A DNA stretch of 15,776 nt from an uncultured Eggerthellaceae bacterium (GCA_910577495.1 CAJTML010000043.1:1-15776), one strand, 5' to 3'. Counted from the stretch's first letter, positions 8,035-14,966 are shown. The notes: generated by a model not told the origin, from the letters alone. Numbers and translations are program-made.

Positions 8035-10273
8035 GGCATTCGCCCCCTTGTTTACTCTCTCGAACAGCCTGAAGCTTTTTAAGGGCGATGTCAACCTCAA
8101 GCGGCTTAGCCAAAAAGTCATCCATGCCGCACTGCAGTGCGCGCTCTTTGTCTTCGGTGAAGGTGGAGGCAGTGCAGGCGAAAATACGCACGGTCTTGGC
8201 GTCATCACGGGGCAAGCCGCGAATGGCCTGCGCGCTATCGTAGCCGTCCATGACTGGCATCTGGGCGTCCATCAAGATGACGTCGATGGAGCCTTCCGCT
8301 GATGAGGCGAACGTTTCAAGGGCCTCTTTACCATCTGAGGCCACAATGGTCTCGTAGCCCTCTTCACCCAAAATGCTTGTGATGATCTCGGCGTTGAGTT
8401 CGTTGTCCTCAGCCACAAGCACCACGCACGGGGTGACGGGCTCGGCGTGATCGGCGCTTTGGCTGCTGCCCGACTCGGCGCCCTGCTGGGCGCCACGACC
8501 TGCGTCCTGCTGGGCGTCACGACCTGCGCCCTGGCCAGCGCCCGCCGGCAGCGCCGCTTCTTGAGCAGGCGCGTCATCGGCTTCATGGGCTGACTGGTCA
8601 ATGTCTAAGACAAAGCGAATCGTGAAACAACTCCCCTTACCCAGATCGCTTTCCACGCTGACGCTTCCGCCCATGGATTCCATAAGCAGATGGCTGATTG
8701 ACATGCCCAAACCAGTGCCTTTTTGGCTAGAGCTAATCTTGTTGCGCTCCTGAGTAAAGGAGTCGAAGATGTGCTTCTGGAAATCAGCCGACATGCCGCA
8801 TCCCGTATCAGCAATAGTCACCGTCACAATGGAGCTTTTCGCGTCAGCAGAGATTACCTGTGACGCACGCAGCGTAATGCGACCCTCTTCGGGAGTGAAC
8901 TTCACCGCATTCGACAGTACATTCATGAGCACTTGTGCAATGCGTACCTCATCTCCCATCAGGTACGGGTTTTTGATTTCGGCAATATCCAGCTCGAAGT
9001 TGATGTGCTTTTCTGTCATGGGCTCGCGCTCCATGATGCAGAGGTTTTCCACCACGAGATTGAAGTTGAATGGCTCGCGCACCAGGTCAATCTTGCCCGC
9101 CTGCAACTTCGACACGTCCAAAATGTCGTTCACGAGCGAGAGCAAATAGTGCGCCGTCTTGTCCAGCTTTTTGACGTATCCGGCCATGGCCTCCGTGTCG
9201 TCAATGTGGCGCTCCATGAGGTGATTGAGCCCCACGATGCCGTTGAGCGGCGTGCGGATTTCGTGGCTCATGTTGGAGAGGAACTCCGCGCGGGCAGCTG
9301 CTTGCGCGCTGGCCAGCACCGATCGCTTCATGGAGAGGTACAAAAGCACCAGCATAACCGCAACCATTACCAACACGGCTAACAGCATGGCACCCGTCAT
9401 GGTCATGAACGGTGCAAAACGCTCCTGAATTACGCTGGCGGGCACGGTCATAATAAACGACCAACTCGTGCCATTGACGGGCGCAAAACTCATGACCAAC
9501 TCTTCGCCCTCTGCATTCACGCAATTGATGGTGAAGCTTTTTCCGTCAGAGATATTCTGGCGAACTTCGGCAATGGTCACGCCATCTTCAATGGAGCCCT
9601 CTTCCAGCATAGAGTAGAAGTTATCGCGTCCGGCCAGGTCAGTTGCGGGAGACGCACTCACAATGTAGTAACCCTTGTCGTTAACTACACTGGAAATGCC
9701 ACGTCCGTCAAAACTCTCAATCAGAAGTTGATTGCGAATGGTGCTTAAGTCAGACCTCCCCAAAATGGCAATGAACTCGTGCCCATCAACGACCATGTTT
9801 TCGTCAAGGCGAACGCCGTAAATGAGCGACTCTTTTGAGGTCTCCAACTCTCCGTTCGCGTCGTCATACAGAACGGCGAACTGGCGATCATGATCTTGCA
9901 CGATTTCCAGGTAGCTTTGCTCTTCAGGGGCAAAGTGCACATAGGTTGAGCTGAGCAGGGTGCCGTCGGCTTCCAGCAAGTAAATTGCGTTAAACGTGGT
10001 TGAAGATGCGGTCTCTAAGTTGAGTTGCTCTTGGAGTTGCGAGATGCTTTCGACATCATAGACCGCCATGCGCTTAGCCACCGCGTCCAAGCGCTCATAG
10101 GTGTTGTTGAGCGAGCCCTCAATAGTTTCAACGTCATGGCTGGTGATCTCATCGACAGCAGTCATGAGGTTGTTGCTCACAACAGAAGAAAGCTGGCCAA
10201 TATAAATAGCAATAGCCAGCGCTACAAACGCTAAAGGTAGCGCAAATACAACGATGTACCTTCTGAAGGTCAA
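8012..10273 (-). CDS. Membrane hybrid sensor histidine kinase with extracellular sensor and C-terminal receiver
   Basis: 753 aa. TM1 (about 7-27) and TM2 (about 292-314) flank a 265-residue extracellular region whose composition and position fit a double-Cache ligand sensor. Then come the HisKA dimerisation domain with phospho-acceptor His337 (FLSNMSHEIRTPLNG), HATPase with N box NVLSNAVKF (Asn455), G1 DTGCGMS (489-495), F box IFDSFTQE and G2 KGTGLGMS (518-525), a low-complexity linker (about 565-612), and a receiver with Glu622/Asp623, acceptor Asp669 (VILMDAQMPVMDG), Thr701 and Lys723 (AKPLE). No Hpt domain or DNA-binding output is attached, so a separate phosphotransfer partner is expected. 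The start is TTG, supported by GAGGAG 5-6 nt upstream and by its position just before TM1. The binding-protein gene overlaps its 3' end, suggesting that the lipoprotein presents ligand to this kinase. Confidence 0.93.
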   Translation of the reverse strand: MTFRRYIVVFALPLAFVALAIAIYIGQLSSVVSNNLMTAVDEITSHDVETIEGSLNNTYERLDAVAKRMAVYDVESISQLQEQLNLETASSTTFNAIYLLEADGTLLSSTYVHFAPEEQSYLEIVQDHDRQFAVLYDDANGELETSKESLIYGVRLDENMVVDGHEFIAILGRSDLSTIRNQLLIESFDGRGISSVVNDKGYYIVSASPATDLAGRDNFYSMLEEGSIEDGVTIAEVRQNISDGKSFTINCVNAEGEELVMSFAPVNGTSWSFIMTVPASVIQERFAPFMTMTGAMLLAVLVMVAVMLVLLYLSMKRSVLASAQAAARAEFLSNMSHEIRTPLNGIVGLNHLMERHIDDTEAMAGYVKKLDKTAHYLLSLVNDILDVSKLQAGKIDLVREPFNFNLVVENLCIMEREPMTEKHINFELDIAEIKNPYLMGDEVRIAQVLMNVLSNAVKFTPEEGRITLRASQVISADAKSSIVTVTIADTGCGMSADFQKHIFDSFTQERNKISSSQKGTGLGMSISHLLMESMGGSVSVESDLGKGSCFTIRFVLDIDQSAHEADDAPAQEAALPAGAGQGAGRDAQQDAGRGAQQGAESGSSQSADHAEPVTPCVVLVAEDNELNAEIITSILGEEGYETIVASDGKEALETFASSAEGSIDVILMDAQMPVMDGYDSAQAIRGLPRDDAKTVRIFACTASTFTEDKERALQCGMDDFLAKPLEVDIALKKLQAVRESKQGGECHGGHART
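8478..8525 (-). repeat. Two 24-bp tandem repeats in the kinase linker
   Basis: Two head-to-tail 24-bp units (8478-8501 and 8502-8525) differ at two positions, and a partial third unit follows. They encode the eight-residue repeats GRDAQQDA and GRGAQQGA between the ATPase and receiver domains. Being a multiple of three, copy-number change would keep the frame and only alter linker length. Confidence 0.8.
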
Positions 10274-10324
10274 GCTCTCTCCTCTATGCGAGCTTTTTCA
10301 AAGTGTTTCCATCTTACAACAAGA

Positions 10325-10349
10325 AAGGCGCCTCATGACGAAGCGCCTT
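10325..10349 (-). terminator. Rho-independent terminator after the LytTR regulator gene
   Basis: On the minus strand AAGGCGC and GCGCCTT pair in a 7-bp stem with an 11-nt loop, followed by the T-rich stretch TCTTGTTG. It lies 30 bp past the regulator stop and before the kinase gene, so the two are at least partly separate transcripts; I find no good kinase promoter in the remaining 50 bp, so read-through may matter. Confidence 0.7.
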
Positions 10350-10378
10350 CCCGAAAGAGCGTAATGTACCAGGTAAAC

Positions 10379-11092
10379 TTACAGACCCAGTGCTTTCTTG
10401 AGAGCAGACACACGGCGACGAGACACCGGAATCTTTTCTTCGACACCATTCAGCGTCAAAAGCAGCGTGCCACCTGAAACCGATTCAATCTCTTCAACCA
10501 TGGACAGGTTGACCAGATATCCGCGGTGCACCCTGAAGAAGCCATGACCATCAAGGCGTTTCTCAAGCTGCGCCAAACTGACCGTTGAAAAGTAGCGATC
10601 CGTGTCAGTCTGCAGGTACGCATAATCATCGCGAGCCATGACGAAGCGAATCTTGTCGATGCCGATGAGAATCTTTTTGCCACCCTTTTCAACCGGGATG
10701 CGCTCGGACTTTTGTGCTTGTACATGCAATGCCACATGCTCACGAACGCGTGCGATGGCCTGCGCCAAACGCTCGGTCTCAACCGGCTTTACCAGGTAAT
10801 CAATAGCGTTTACCTTGAACGCGTCCAGCGCATGCTCACTGTACGCAGTCACGAACACAACGGCCGGCGGGAACTTAAGGTGCTGCATAGCATCTGCAAG
10901 TTGCAAACCAGTAGCCTCAGGCATGTTGACGTCCAAAAACATGACGTCGCAAGGGTACTCCTTGAGCTTTTCAATAGCTTCGCGCACGCTTGCAGCCTCA
11001 GCGACTACCTCGGTCTGACCTACTTCATCAAGTAAAAATCGAAGTTCAGAACGTGCAGGAGCCTCGTCGTCGACGACAATTGCTTTCAACAT
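10379..11092 (-). CDS. LytTR-family DNA-binding response regulator
   Basis: 237 aa. A CheY-like receiver (1-118) has the acidic pair Asp8/Asp9 (VVDDE), acceptor Asp54 (VMFLDVNMPEATG), Thr82 (VFVTAYSEHALDAF) and Lys102 (DYLVKPVE). A LytTR DNA-binding domain follows (about 132-235; KIRFVMARDDYAYLQT, FFRVHRGYLVNLSMVEEI, IPVSRRRVSALKKAL). Such proteins (LytR/AgrA/AlgR group) are transcription regulators, usually paired with LytS- or AgrC-type kinases. No such kinase is in the window; the neighbouring HisKA hybrid kinase is a different type and lies beyond a terminator. The start at 11092 is chosen because GAGGAGG (11098-11104) lies 5 nt upstream; the ATG six codons further up would place that site inside the gene. 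Confidence 0.95.
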   Translation of the reverse strand: MLKAIVVDDEAPARSELRFLLDEVGQTEVVAEAASVREAIEKLKEYPCDVMFLDVNMPEATGLQLADAMQHLKFPPAVVFVTAYSEHALDAFKVNAIDYLVKPVETERLAQAIARVREHVALHVQAQKSERIPVEKGGKKILIGIDKIRFVMARDDYAYLQTDTDRYFSTVSLAQLEKRLDGHGFFRVHRGYLVNLSMVEEIESVSGGTLLLTLNGVEEKIPVSRRRVSALKKALGL

Positions 11093-11097
11093 GGGAA

Positions 11098-11104
11098 CCT
11101 CCTC
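11098..11104 (-). promoter_or_regulatory. Ribosome binding site that decides the regulator start
   Basis: GAGGAGG on the minus strand, 5 nt before the ATG at 11092 (MLKAIVVDDE). It overlaps the codons after the in-frame ATG at 11110, which therefore is probably not used. Confidence 0.75.
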
Positions 11105-11149
11105 ACGCATAACGTGTTTTGTGGTGGATATCTCTTATCTCTTGCCTAG

Positions 11150-11178
11150 ATTATACGATAAGCCTGACCGTATCGCAG
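11150..11178 (-). promoter_or_regulatory. Promoter of the LytTR regulator gene
   Basis: On the minus strand a perfect -10 TATAAT (11150-11155) with a weak -35 CTGCGA (11173-11178) at 17 bp. Start would be near 11143, giving a 50-nt leader. A weak -35 suggests activator dependence. Two adjacent 9-bp direct repeats, GCAAATCTG and GCAACTCTG in plus-strand reading (11184-11201), lie just upstream of the -35. Confidence 0.6.
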
Positions 11179-11348
11179 AAAAAGCAAATCTGGCAACTCT
11201 GCAAACGATAAGGCTTTTTGCTGATCAAGCATAATCTTTATTTCGGCAAGGCACTATTTAACCTTATAACGCGCATTTCTTCAACGGGATACACGCAAAC
11301 AATTAGCGATTTCATACTTTGTTTGTCACATTTGGCGAAGAAAAGAGT

Positions 11349-11379
11349 ACGCCCCGATGGCATAGGTGCATCGGGGCGT
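11349..11379 (-). terminator. Rho-independent terminator of pepV
   Basis: A perfect 11-bp stem (ACGCCCCGATG with CATCGGGGCGT), 9-nt loop, followed on the minus strand by ACTCTTTTCTTC. It lies about 50 bp past the pepV stop and isolates pepV from the regulator gene. Confidence 0.88.
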
Positions 11380-11431
11380 CATGCGTTATGCAAGCGCGCG
11401 GGGGTAGCACGCCGCACCGCGAATAGGCTAA

Positions 11432-12835
11432 TTACAGGTCAAGCTGCATAAGCTTGTCTAAGGTCAACACGTAAATACGGAAGGCCTCTTTGAGTAAGTC
11501 TTCGCTAATACCTTCATCTGGTCCATGCATGGCACCAACCCACTCAGGAATCTCAATCCAGGGCATCTCCGGTCCAAAGCTTGCACCCGAGGTGAATTCA
11601 CGCGCATACGTGCCGCCACCAATAGTGAAAGGCTTAGCGTTTTGACCAGTTGCTTCGTTATAAGCGCTCAACAGCGCCTGGATGACGGGGCTTTCGGGAG
11701 ACACCAAGAACGGAGGGAGCAGCATAGTGTTTTCTACGCTTGCGCCTACTTTGCCAGCTTGCTCGCTCAAGATGGCCTGAATTTCTTCACCCGAGATTGA
11801 CGTGGGATAACGGCTGTCTACGGTTTGAACAAAGCAATCGTTTTCAGTTGCCACCGTGCCGCCAATAATGGTCAGCGGGCCGAAGTCTTTATCGGCGGTG
11901 GCAAGACCAACGCCGCTGCCGTCCGTATGATCCAGCAGGGCTTTTTCAAACTTGAACCAGTCTTGCTCTTTTTGCGTGCCGATGTTGTTTTCCAGCAGGT
12001 AGTCAATGATGAGCGCAATTGCATTCACGCCTGTTTCCGGCATAGAAGCATGCGCGCTCTTGCCCTGTGCGAACAGACGCACGCGATCTTCGTCAAGACG
12101 CTCAACAGTGATGTCGTCGGTGCCCTTGAGATCATCGGTATTGATGAGGATGATTGCCTGCGCTTCGCCAGGAACAGCGTTTGTTGCAACGCCACCCGTC
12201 ATCTCAAGCACCATGCGCTCAGGCATGGGCTCAGAGGTGATGGTTCCGTTGTAACCACCCTTTTCGCCATAGCAAACGGGGAATTCCGCGTCGGGCGTAA
12301 ACAGGAAGGCCGGATCCGCAAAACGCTCGCGATAATACTCAACGTCGCGAAGGTCGGTCTCTTCGTTTGCGCCAAACAGGAAACGGATGGTGTAAGGGAA
12401 TTCCACACCCTGGTCTTTCCAGAATTTCATGGCGTGCAGGGCAACCATAACCGGGCCTTTGTCGTCCAACGTGCCGCGACCGATGAGATAGCCGTCCTTT
12501 TCGGTTACCTTAAAGGGCGGGAACGTCCAGCCCGGTCCTGCTGGCACGACGTCCATGTGGCCGATAATGCCCACTTGTGTTTCGCTTTTTCCAGGGAAGT
12601 CAGCATAGCCCATAAAGCCATCAACGTTTGCGGTTTCAAATCCCATGTCCGCCGCAATGTCTAATGCCTTCTCAAGAGCTGCCGCAGGTCCAGGCCCAAA
12701 AGGCTTACCGGGGGCAGCAAGTTCGGGCTCCTCAACACTGGGGATTTCAACTAGCGTGCGAATATCGTCAACAACAGTACCCCAGTTCTGTTCTAGATAT
12801 TCGTCAATTTTGGCAGTTAATTCTGCTTGTTTCAT
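11432..12835 (-). CDS. pepV: Dipeptidase PepV (M20A metallopeptidase)
   Basis: 467 aa, family length. Cytosolic di-zinc enzyme that releases the N-terminal residue from dipeptides, finishing peptide breakdown in amino-acid-using anaerobes. Motifs: IGHMDVVPAGPGW (zinc His93, catalytic Asp95), GRGTLDDKGP (bridging Asp124), FGANEETDLRD (general base Glu158/Glu159), FTPDAEFPVCYGEKG (Asp182), a lid domain (about 195-380), IGGGTYAREF and the final zinc His437 (GAMHGPDEG). The ATG at 12835 is preferred: AGGTG lies 6 nt upstream, while the in-frame GTG three codons earlier would be part of that site. It stands alone, with a terminator behind it and a long leader in front that may carry a short peptide ORF. 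Confidence 0.95.
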   Translation of the reverse strand: MKQAELTAKIDEYLEQNWGTVVDDIRTLVEIPSVEEPELAAPGKPFGPGPAAALEKALDIAADMGFETANVDGFMGYADFPGKSETQVGIIGHMDVVPAGPGWTFPPFKVTEKDGYLIGRGTLDDKGPVMVALHAMKFWKDQGVEFPYTIRFLFGANEETDLRDVEYYRERFADPAFLFTPDAEFPVCYGEKGGYNGTITSEPMPERMVLEMTGGVATNAVPGEAQAIILINTDDLKGTDDITVERLDEDRVRLFAQGKSAHASMPETGVNAIALIIDYLLENNIGTQKEQDWFKFEKALLDHTDGSGVGLATADKDFGPLTIIGGTVATENDCFVQTVDSRYPTSISGEEIQAILSEQAGKVGASVENTMLLPPFLVSPESPVIQALLSAYNEATGQNAKPFTIGGGTYAREFTSGASFGPEMPWIEIPEWVGAMHGPDEGISEDLLKEAFRIYVLTLDKLMQLDL

Positions 12836-12933
12836 AGCGCTCACCTACAATTTTGGCTGCGATTTGTAATGGATGCGGAACATAGGGCGAAGGCAAACCC
12901 GCAAAGCCTCAACGTTGCGACTTGCCTGCCTGT

Positions 12934-12982
12934 TGTCTATCTGCCGATAGACACTCCGCAATCAAACATTATGAAACCTCCC
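12934..12982 (-). promoter_or_regulatory. Possible leader ORF with terminal hairpin upstream of pepV
   Basis: A GGGAGG ribosome binding site (12977-12982) with ideal 7-nt spacing precedes ATG at 12969, opening a ten-codon ORF (MFDCGVSIGR) that stops at 12937. The last codons overlap a perfect 8-bp hairpin, TGTCTATC/GATAGACA with a four-base loop (12934-12953). The site is too good to ignore, but peptide, function and link to pepV (100 bp downstream) are unproven. Confidence 0.35.
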
Positions 12983-13152
12983 GCTAATGAATGCCGATTT
13001 AGTCATCATTTTGTTTCATTCCTGATGACTCCTCCATAATGATATCGACGCTCTTATATATATGCGTTTCTATCATATATTACTATTTTACTGCTATTTA
13101 AGCGCTTTTGATAGTGTTAGCCGGCATAATTTGAAATCTCGTAACTTTTTTC

Positions 13153-13181
13153 TCGACGTGAGCCTACGCTTCCGCTATACT
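13153..13181 (+). promoter_or_regulatory. Promoter of tRNA-Leu
   Basis: -35 TCGACG (13153-13158, four of six consensus bases), 17-nt spacer, -10 TATACT (13176-13181); the mature tRNA begins 10 bp after the -10. Confidence 0.7.
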
Positions 13182-13191
13182 TCTCACTTGC

Positions 13192-13275
13192 GCCCGGGTG
13201 GTGGAACGGCAGACACGTCGGTCTCAAAAACCGATGCCGCAAGGTGTGCGGGTTCAAATCCCGCCCCGGGCACCA
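13192..13275 (+). tRNA. tRNA-Leu (anticodon CAA), CCA encoded
   Basis: 84 nt with all cloverleaf parts: 7-bp acceptor stem GCCCGGG/CCCGGGC, D stem GTG/CAC, anticodon stem TCGGT/ACCGA with loop CTCAAAA (anticodon CAA, reading UUG codons), a long variable arm as expected of class II leucine tRNA, T stem GCGGG/CCCGC with loop TTCAAAT, discriminator A and encoded CCA. The downstream sequence is T-rich (TTTCTTTTT), which may end transcription. No other tRNA is clustered with it. Confidence 0.97.
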
Positions 13276-13366
13276 TTTCTTTTTACTCCCCCAACAACGT
13301 AAATACTTACCCGCATCTGCGGTTTTCTGCGCATGCGCGTGCGAAGATGCCCAGGTCCCACGCGCG

Positions 13367-13527
13367 CGCGGCTTGGGCGAAGGCGCCAGGCTCGGGCAAT
13401 CCTCGTGTGCGCGGGCGCGGCCTGGGCGAGGACGTCAGGCTCGGGCAATCCTGAGCTCGCACGAACGTGCCATAAGGGCACGTTCGGCTCGTGCGGAATC
13501 TCGCGTGGCGCCCCCGCCCAAGCCGCG
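13367..13527. repeat. GC-rich repeat element with imperfect terminal inverted repeats
   Basis: The 21-bp ends 13367-13387 and 13507-13527 are inverted copies with two mismatches; 13 bp (CGCGGCTTGGGCG and its complement) are perfect. Inside, a 33-bp direct repeat occurs at 13371-13403 and 13420-13452 (29 of 33 identical, 49 bp apart), and a 10-bp hairpin CGAACGTGCC/GGCACGTTCG lies at 13462-13486. Base composition is far more GC-rich than the surroundings. It resembles REP- or MITE-type intergenic elements; mobility is not shown. Confidence 0.6.
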
Positions 13528-13930
13528 TGAGCCTGAGGCGTCCCCGAAGCCCACTCAAAACTTGCGTGTCGACCGAGCGAAACGCAAAACCGCCCAAATC
13601 CGTTAAAAAATGAGAGAAATCTGAAGAATGCACAGCGGTCAGTACCTTGCGAAGAGATCGCTATCTCAATCTCGTTCGCAGCATCGTGAGCACAGGCTTT
13701 TGACCAGGTACGATGCGGATACCTCAAATACTGCGGCGGGGCAGTCCGACGAAGGCTTGTAGGAATCTTCGGAATTCGCCAAATTATTAACGCCAGAAGG
13801 CCTTTTTGCGTTTCGGGAGCTTCGCAAAGCCTCCGTCAGGTGCACGCACCGATGAATTCCTGCCACCACTTTTCTCACGCTGCCCTCTCACCCAGCTACA
13901 ACAAGCGATAGTAACTAAGCATGCGTGAAA

Positions 13931-13953
13931 AGGCGCCGACCCTGTCAGCGCCT
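13931..13953 (-). terminator. Probable terminator of the repeat lipoprotein gene
   Basis: On the minus strand AGGCGC and GCGCCT pair (6 bp, 11-nt loop) and run into TTTTCACGC, about 58 bp past the stop codon. The stem is nearly the same as that of the terminator at 10325-10349. The T-run is short, so efficiency is uncertain. Confidence 0.55.
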
Positions 13954-14010
13954 CGGCTCAAAGTTTATTTCATTGTCTTATACAGACGCGTAATCAGAAT
14001 ATCTGCTTAC

Positions 14011-14889
14011 CTAGCCCGCCATTTTTTCGACATCAGCTTTGAAATTATCCAGCTTCTTCCATGCCCGATCTATATCGCCACTGAAAGTTTCAGAACGCTC
14101 GTCATAATACAACTCATAAATATCCCCCCGCACGTCATACCACGCTTCGTAGACATCAGAACGAGCATCGTACCACCAGCCGTATTCGTCTGAGCGAGCA
14201 TCGTACCAATCGTCATACGAAGGCGCATCATCTGAGTCATCAAGCACACCGCTATAAAATGCCTTTTCCATATCATCCAGAATGCCGTCATAGATGTCCT
14301 TCTCAATCACATCTGCGGCGTCATCATAAATGTAGTCTTCAAGACCCTCAAGCGCATCATACTTATCGTCGTTGGGCATATCGGAGGACAAAATGAGCTC
14401 CGTATAATTAGCTGCTCTCGCTCGCAAGTTGATGCAAGTTTCCTCAGTGACACTCACAACCTCTTGATAGTAGTTTTCCACCTTGTCTACATTGGCAACA
14501 TATGCATCATACGAATCAATTTCTTGCACAAGCTCATCGTATCCAGCCTGAAGATACGCAACCGCGTCTTCAACATCTTGCATAGCTGCAGCTTCTACCT
14601 CCTCAAGCGAGCTCAGGTTTTCACCGACGGCGCTTGTAATCGCGGCAGGCGACGCTTCATTCATGAGCGGCTCTTTGGTTTCTTTTGATTCTTTAGCTGC
14701 TTCAGCTTTCTTCGAGTCATCGTCAGCCTCAGGAGCATCTGAGTCTTGCTCGTCACTTGGGGCGCTTGGTGCGTCAACTGGTTCTGACGAAGGCTGAGTA
14801 TCCGCCGAAGAGCAACCTACCGCCGAAACAAGCGTTGCGCCCAGCGCTCCTGCCAACAGCAATGAAATCAATCGATGCGACGTTACCAT
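14011..14889 (-). CDS. Acidic surface lipoprotein with tandem 12- and 11-residue repeats, function unknown
   Basis: 292 aa; I do not recognise a family. Signal peptide RLISLLLAGALGATLVSAVGC with lipobox SAVGC (Cys26) predicts a lipid-anchored outer-face protein. Residues 27-80 are a disordered Ser/Pro/Asp/Glu/Ala linker; 81-180 look helical and acidic. Then three degenerate 12-residue units start at 187, 199 and 211 (IYDDAADVIEKD, IYDGILDDMEKA, FYSGVLDDSDDA), followed by four 11-residue units at 228-271: WYDARSDEYGW, WYDARSDVYEA, WYDVRGDIYEL, YYDERSETFSG. A short Lys-containing helix ends the protein. An 11-residue period is three helical turns, so the aromatic pairs would form a stripe on one face. 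The ATG has AAAGGAG 5 nt upstream. It is a single-gene unit with its own extended -10 promoter and a terminator. A cell-wall or host-surface binding role is only a guess. Confidence 0.85.
   Translation of the reverse strand: MVTSHRLISLLLAGALGATLVSAVGCSSADTQPSSEPVDAPSAPSDEQDSDAPEADDDSKKAEAAKESKETKEPLMNEASPAAITSAVGENLSSLEEVEAAAMQDVEDAVAYLQAGYDELVQEIDSYDAYVANVDKVENYYQEVVSVTEETCINLRARAANYTELILSSDMPNDDKYDALEGLEDYIYDDAADVIEKDIYDGILDDMEKAFYSGVLDDSDDAPSYDDWYDARSDEYGWWYDARSDVYEAWYDVRGDIYELYYDERSETFSGDIDRAWKKLDNFKADVEKMAG
14077..14208 (-). repeat. Four 33-bp tandem repeats encoding aromatic 11-residue units
   Basis: Coding repeats for residues 228-271 of the lipoprotein, consensus WYDxRSDxYxx. The first two units share seven consecutive residues, WYDARSD; the fourth is the most diverged, typical of an array that grew by duplication and then drifted. 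Confidence 0.85.
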
Positions 14890-14966
14890 TTCTTCTCCTT
14901 TGAAAAGTGCTCACGTAGTTTCAAAGAAGAGAGTGGCTTCGCGAAACTAGGAGAGCATCCGTTAAA

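Larger units (their letters stand above)
11093..11431. other. Intergenic region between pepV and the LytTR regulator gene
   Basis: 339 bp. It contains the regulator's ribosome binding site and promoter with upstream repeats, a second direct repeat (ACGATAAGCC at 11155-11164, ACGATAAGGC at 11205-11214, exactly 50 bp apart), an AT-rich stretch without a gene (about 11215-11340), and the pepV terminator (11349-11379). Confidence 0.7.
12836..13191. other. Divergent intergenic region between pepV and tRNA-Leu
   Basis: 356 bp, AT-rich toward the tRNA. On the minus strand it holds a candidate leader ORF with a strong ribosome binding site and a hairpin at its end (12934-12982), and another very short ORF (ATG at 13019, six codons) behind GGAGGAG. 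On the plus strand it holds the tRNA promoter. A clear pepV promoter was not identified; TATATATAAG-like sequence near 13055-13065 is a candidate -10. Confidence 0.6.
13276..14010. other. Gene-free region downstream of the tRNA and the repeat lipoprotein
   Basis: 735 bp where two convergent units end. It holds the GC-rich repeat element (13367-13527), several minor hairpins (for example 13562-13587, TTGCGT/ACGCAA, and 13816-13834, GGAGCTT/AAGCCTCC with a bulge), and the lipoprotein terminator. A GTG-started 70-codon minus-strand frame (13878-13666) with a poor ribosome binding site has no recognisable domain and is not called. Frames across the GC-rich part overlap the tRNA or repeats and look non-coding. 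Confidence 0.65.

Noticed and set aside
8035..8208. N-terminal extension of the solute-binding protein frame
   Set aside because: It runs through the kinase receiver domain in another frame and would put 58 extra residues before a lipoprotein signal; the ribosome binding site supports 8034 or 7962.
11090..11110. Upstream ATG of the LytTR regulator (11110)
   Set aside because: It would place the strong GAGGAGG site inside the coding sequence; the receiver fold begins at MLKAIVVDDE.
11825..12664. 279-codon plus-strand frame
   Set aside because: Antisense within pepV, across its catalytic motifs; a shadow of a real gene.
13254..13727. 157-codon minus-strand frame
   Set aside because: It covers the 3' end of the tRNA and the GC-rich repeats; the Ala/Pro/Arg-rich product reflects base composition.
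13666..13878. 70-codon minus-strand frame starting with GTG
   Set aside because: Only a weak ribosome binding site (GAGAGG) and no domain or signal; possible but not supported enough to call.
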